64,000 bases of DNA from Actinoplanes solisilvae. Lineage in GTDB: Bacteria; Actinomycetota; Actinomycetes; Mycobacteriales; Micromonosporaceae. Below the pieces are notes generated by a model. That model was not told the DNA's origin. It saw nothing but the letters and a program-made list of their open reading frames with translations, and did not search any database. Position numbers and translations under genes: made by a program. Of the stretch, positions 60,753-64,000 are shown in pieces. How positions within the stretch are numbered: position 1 is the stretch's first letter; each line of letters begins with the position of its first letter. The stretch spans positions 1-64,000 of the forward strand of contig NZ_RJAC01000005.1 in assembly GCF_003999975.1 (NCBI RefSeq). Direction: 5' to 3'.

Positions 60753-60968
60753 TCAGCCAGTCCGGCGTACTTCAAACACGTCTTTCTCGGGCGAACCCAA
60801 GTACTCCTGAGACTTCATGCGGCACCACGCCTGCACGTCGTTCTCCGCCGCGGGGTCGTCCGCGAGCAGGCGCACCACGCCGCCGACCGGCACGTCGCCG
60901 ATCCGCTGGGCCAGCCTGATGATCGGTAGCGGGCACTTGAGGCCCCGGCAGTCGAGCACAAGATCCAT
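60753..60968 (-). CDS. tusA: TusA-like sulfur carrier
   Basis: The 71-residue protein starts at ATG 60968, sharing one base with the stop of the cysteine desulfurase. It has the TusA signature LDCRGLKCPLPIIRLAQRIG with the sulfur-accepting cysteine in C-P-x-P, and VVRLLADDPAAENDVQAWC. It should accept persulfide from the desulfurase upstream and pass it to a thiolation pathway, such as tRNA or cofactor sulfur transfer. Confidence 0.93.
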   Translation of the reverse strand: MDLVLDCRGLKCPLPIIRLAQRIGDVPVGGVVRLLADDPAAENDVQAWCRMKSQEYLGSPEKDVFEVRRTG

Positions 60969-62113
60969 CACATTCCCGCTTCCCGGCGCAGGCCCTCGAC
61001 GATGCCGGGCAGCACGGTCAGGAACCGTTCGACGTCCGCCTCCGACGTGCCCGAATGCAGCGAGACCCGTACGTTTCCATGGCTGAGCACGCCCATCGCC
61101 TCGAGCACGTGACTGGGCCGCAGCGTCGACGCCGTGCACGACGAACCCGACGAGACCGCGAACCCGGCCCGGTCGAGCGCGTGCAGCAGCGCCTCCCCGT
61201 CGACATAGAGGCACGAGAACGTGACCAGGTGCGGCAGCCGCTCGACGGGATCGCCGACCACCTCGACGTCCGGAACGGTCATCGGCACCCGCTCCCGGAT
61301 GCGGTCGACCAGCGCGCTCAGACGTACGCCCTCGGTCTGGGCCTCGGCTCGGACGGCGCGCAGGCTGGCCGCCGCGGCCACCACGGCCGGCAGATCGACA
61401 CTCCCGGGCGCCTGAGGGCGATAAAGATCATCTTGTGGGTACGGGGAGATCCAGCGCACACCTTTGCGAACCGCCAGGACGCCGACGCCGGGAGGGCCGC
61501 CCCACTTGTGCGCGCTGGCGCTCAGCAACGACCAACCGCCGGGTACGTCGACCCGCCCGACCGACTGCGCGGCGTCGACGAACAGCGGCACGCCCGCCTC
61601 GTCGCAGTAGCTCGCGGCGGCCGCGACCGGCTGCACCGTCCCGACCTCGTGACTCGCACTGATCAGCGAGGCCAGCGCCACGCCGTCGCCGCTCACCGCG
61701 CGTTCCCAGGCCTCGAGGTCAAGCCGGCCCCGACGATCGACACCCACCTCGATCGCCTTGCCGCGAGCGGCCGCGTGCAGCACGGCTGAATGCTCGATGG
61801 CGCTGTGCACGAGCGTGTCGCCCCGGCGAGCCCGGCCGGCGAGCGCTCCGAGCACGGCGGCCTGCGCGGCCGCCGTACCCGAGGGCCAGAAAGACACCTC
61901 GTCCGGTCGTACGCCCAGAACCTCGGCAAATGCAGCACGGGCCGCATCGGACAACTGCTGAGCCCGGCGGCCGGCCGAATAGAGGCGCGCGGGATCGGCC
62001 CAGCCGTCGGAAAGCGCAGCCAGAAGGGCCTCACGGGCCACCGGATGAAGCGGCGCCGCCGACGCCGCGTCGAGGTAAGCGGGTGGACCAACGGGATCGG
62101 GCGTGATTTCCAC
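60968..62113 (-). CDS. Cysteine desulfurase-like aminotransferase class V protein
   Basis: The 381-residue PLP enzyme is read from GTG 62113 (MEITPDPVGPPAYLDAASAA); the long open frame to 62590 overlaps ctaC on the other strand. PLP-binding Lys lies in LLSASAHKWGGPPGVGVL, and the catalytic cysteine loop is SSGSSCTASTLRPSHVLEAM. IEHSAVLHAA and FVDAAQSVGRVDVP are also typical of the IscS/NifS class. The coupled TusA gene suggests a dedicated sulfur relay. Confidence 0.9.
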   Translation of the reverse strand: MEITPDPVGPPAYLDAASAAPLHPVAREALLAALSDGWADPARLYSAGRRAQQLSDAARAAFAEVLGVRPDEVSFWPSGTAAAQAAVLGALAGRARRGDTLVHSAIEHSAVLHAAARGKAIEVGVDRRGRLDLEAWERAVSGDGVALASLISASHEVGTVQPVAAAASYCDEAGVPLFVDAAQSVGRVDVPGGWSLLSASAHKWGGPPGVGVLAVRKGVRWISPYPQDDLYRPQAPGSVDLPAVVAAAASLRAVRAEAQTEGVRLSALVDRIRERVPMTVPDVEVVGDPVERLPHLVTFSCLYVDGEALLHALDRAGFAVSSGSSCTASTLRPSHVLEAMGVLSHGNVRVSLHSGTSEADVERFLTVLPGIVEGLRREAGM

Positions 62114-62282
62114 CTTGCGAACGGTATCGTCCGGTTGACGAAGGGCATTCGCGCACGGCCGAAGATCGGACCCCCGAAACGGTGGGACAGGGCCTGGTCG
62201 AGTAATGTGCGACCGACGGTGACGCCTGGCCATTCGTGTCCGTTTCGGGCGGGAGGCGGCGCTGCTAAGGAGGCAAGAGCAG

Positions 62283-63242
62283 GTGAGCGCAAAGAGTTCG
62301 GCCGTGCGGCCGCGAGCGGCAGTCCGGATCGCCGGGCTCGGTCTCAGCGGGTCGGCACTGCTGATGCTGCTCTCGGGATGTTCGCTGGAAGGTGTAGGCG
62401 ACGCGTTCGGCCACTTCGGCTGGCCGGGCAAGGGCATCACCCTGCAGGCCCACAGGATGTACGACCTGTGGATCGCCTCGGTGATCGCCGCGCTGATCGT
62501 GGGCATCTTCGTGTGGGGCCTGATCTTCTGGTGCATCATCCGATACCGCAAGCGCGGTGACGAGCTGCCCGTGCAGACCCGGTTCAACATGCCGATGGAG
62601 GTGCTCTACACGGTCACCCCGGTGCTGATCGTGGGTGTGCTCTTCTACTACACGGCGATCGTGCAGACCGACGTCGACAAGCTCTCGAAGAACCCCGACC
62701 AGGTGGTCGAGGTCGTCGCGTTCAAGTGGAACTGGCAGTTCAACTACCGCGACGGGCTCGGCAAAGAGGCCAACACGGTCGCCTCGACGGTCGGTTCGTC
62801 CGATGTGATCCCGCTGCTGGTCCTGCCGGTCGGCGAGAAGATCCGCATCGAGGAGACGAGCAAGGACGTCATCCACTCGTTCTGGGTGCCCGAAATCCTC
62901 TTCAAGCGCGATGTGTTCCCGGGCAATGTTCGCAACCAGTTCGAGTTCACGCTCGACAAGGAAGGCCGCTACGTCGGCCGGTGCGCCGAACTCTGCGGGA
63001 CCTACCACGCGTTCATGAACTTCGAGCTGGTCGTGGTCTCGCCCGAACGGTTCGACACGTTCCTCCAGGCGAAGGAGGGCGGCGCCACCACGCAGGAAGC
63101 GATGGGGGCCATCGGTTACACCGGCGACCAGCAGTACGCCGTGACCACCGAGCCGTTCAACACGCGCCGCCAGAAGAACAGCTGGAACCAGCGGGACGCC
63201 GTCGCCTCAGGCACGGGCGCCGTGACCACGGCCGGGAAGTAG
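62283..63242 (+). CDS. ctaC: Cytochrome c oxidase subunit II
   Basis: This is a 319-residue subunit of the aa3-type oxidase, read from GTG 62283. It has a lipoprotein signal peptide with lipobox LLSGC (Cys33), two membrane helices (about 60-85 and 105-125) and the cupredoxin domain with the CuA site: HSFWVPEILFKRD and CAELCGTYHAFMNFEL. In actinobacteria it joins the cytochrome bcc-aa3 supercomplex. It is 40 bp from a cluster of small ORFs on the other strand that I reject. Confidence 0.96.
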   Translation: MSAKSSAVRPRAAVRIAGLGLSGSALLMLLSGCSLEGVGDAFGHFGWPGKGITLQAHRMYDLWIASVIAALIVGIFVWGLIFWCIIRYRKRGDELPVQTRFNMPMEVLYTVTPVLIVGVLFYYTAIVQTDVDKLSKNPDQVVEVVAFKWNWQFNYRDGLGKEANTVASTVGSSDVIPLLVLPVGEKIRIEETSKDVIHSFWVPEILFKRDVFPGNVRNQFEFTLDKEGRYVGRCAELCGTYHAFMNFELVVVSPERFDTFLQAKEGGATTQEAMGAIGYTGDQQYAVTTEPFNTRRQKNSWNQRDAVASGTGAVTTAGK

Positions 63243-63249
63243 GGGAAGC

Positions 63250-63675
63250 GTGCGCACCGAATACAAGATCTTCGCCGGCGTCGCGGTCTTCCTCTTCGGA
63301 GCGGCCACCGTCTACGGCATCTACACCCACTTCTCCACCGGTCAGATCGAGTGGATCGGCTTCGTGGCGCTGATCCTTTCCGGACTGTTGTGCTCGATGT
63401 GCGGCGGCTTCTTCTGGTTCGTCGCCCGCCGCATCGACCTGCGCCCGGAAGACCGCGAGGACGGCGAGATCGCGGAAGGGGCTGGCGAGATCGGCTTCTT
63501 CAGCCCCGGCAGCTACTGGCCGTTCGGGATCGCCCTGTCCTGCACCGTCGCCGGCCTCGGCCTGGTGTTCTGGATGTGGTGGCTGGTGCTCGTGGGCATG
63601 ATCTTGGTGATCTTCTCGTCGTGCTCGATGATCTTTGAGTACTACACGGGAACCCGGCACCCCGCGGAGCACTGA
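63250..63675 (+). CDS. ctaF: Cytochrome c oxidase subunit IV (actinobacterial)
   Basis: The 141-residue protein starts at GTG 63250, 7 bp after ctaC. It has four membrane helices (about 7-25, 36-60, 95-112, 115-133) and the family segment GFFSPGSYWPFGIALSC. It is the actinobacterium-specific subunit IV that always follows ctaC (Rv2199c in M. tuberculosis). Downstream ctaE and qcr genes lie beyond the window or elsewhere. Confidence 0.95.
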   Translation: MRTEYKIFAGVAVFLFGAATVYGIYTHFSTGQIEWIGFVALILSGLLCSMCGGFFWFVARRIDLRPEDREDGEIAEGAGEIGFFSPGSYWPFGIALSCTVAGLGLVFWMWWLVLVGMILVIFSSCSMIFEYYTGTRHPAEH

Positions 63676-63680
63676 GTTTA

Positions 63681-63801
63681 TGGCTCCGCTTCGCTCCGCA
63701 GGGGCAGTCGTCTTTTAGGTCAATGGCTTGAGCCCGGTTTTCCGACGCGCAAACACCACGGCGTCGGAAAACCGGGCTCAAGTCATTGACGACGACTGCC
63801 C
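63681..63801 (-). repeat. Palindromic intergenic repeat, copy B (inverted)
   Basis: This copy is the reverse complement of the unit at 44732-44850 over the whole length, with differences mainly in the loop. The palindrome (63719-63790) has arms with CTTGAGCCCGGTTTTCCGAC. It lies 5 bp after ctaF and could act as its terminator. Confidence 0.85.
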
Positions 63802-63818
63802 GGGTAGCTCTCGCCCGT

Positions 63819-63887
63819 CGCCTTCACGAAAAGCAGCGCGCCTCGCTCGCTCTCGCACCCCGCCTTCACGAAAAGCAGCGCGCCTCG
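63819..63887. repeat. Two 27-bp direct repeats 42 bp apart
   Basis: Bases 63819-63845 and 63861-63887 are identical. The surrounding 63802-64000 region has no CDS that I can support. The minus strand reads RGALLFVKA twice, but the composition is unlike a real protein. Confidence 0.7.
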
Positions 63888-64000
63888 GCCGCGCTCAAAC
63901 AGGCACCTAAGTGCGTAGTCCACGGCCGCGAAGACCCTCGTGAACCGCCGTCGCTCAGCGTCCGCCCGGCACCAGCGCAAGCGCGCCGCTCGTCAACGGC

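Noticed and set aside
63783..63980. 65-codon minus-strand frame at the window end
   Set aside because: It is generated by the 27-bp direct repeats and palindromic flank, with no start signal.

Overview
The window is high-G+C DNA with GTG/TTG starts, several apparently leaderless promoters and a gene order typical of Actinomycetota. The chromosomal genes follow the order known from Mycobacterium tuberculosis around glnA1: glnA, RDD protein, DUF4191, lipA, lipB, SDR, dlaT/sucB, pepA/pepB, gcvT, cobS, cobU/T, DUF3043, glycerate kinase, HesB, adoK, ctaC and ctaF. Gene style and accessory genes suggest a filamentous actinomycete, probably Micromonosporaceae (Actinoplanes-like). That assignment is inference.

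Layout. 1-1150: a possible IS fragment and a decayed NB-ARC/TPR gene. 1171-6178: small accessory genes (two GNATs, DUF427, esterase and membrane proteins, DUF1232). 6315-19035: a 12.7-kb actinomycete integrative and conjugative element (AICE) bounded by a perfect 27-bp direct repeat that is the 3' end of glnA. From left to right it carries a structured non-coding block, XRE regulators, a regulator-cutA pair, a membrane protein plus FtsK-like ATPase (a split translocase), SSB, small transfer-type proteins, a Pycsar-effector-like membrane protein, a DUF2637/Spd-like protein, a RepSA-type initiator, Xis and a tyrosine integrase. The element restores the glnA 3' end and also carries its own copy of the glnA terminator, built into the 3' end of int.

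19011-34500: glnA with a four-half-site GlnR box, RDD and DUF4191 proteins, a LuxR-type ATPase regulator, two gene remnants, lipA, an archaeal-type aspartyl-tRNA synthetase behind a T-box leader, a beta-propeller protein, and an operon-like minus-strand run lpd-sucB / SDR / membrane protein / lipB / a 54-aa DUF5808 protein. Lpd, SucB, LipB and LipA together form a lipoate and 2-oxoacid dehydrogenase module.

37881-64000: pepA, gcvT, cobalamin genes (cobS and a cobU-cobT fusion), a site-2 protease, an aldo/keto reductase, a giant low-complexity TPR/WG-repeat protein, a cupin regulator with azlCD, a methyltransferase and second cupin regulator, murA, nadA, glycerate kinase, HesB, adenosine kinase, tusA with a cysteine desulfurase, and ctaC-ctaF. 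Two inverted copies of a ~120-bp palindromic repeat lie at 44732-44850 and 63681-63801.
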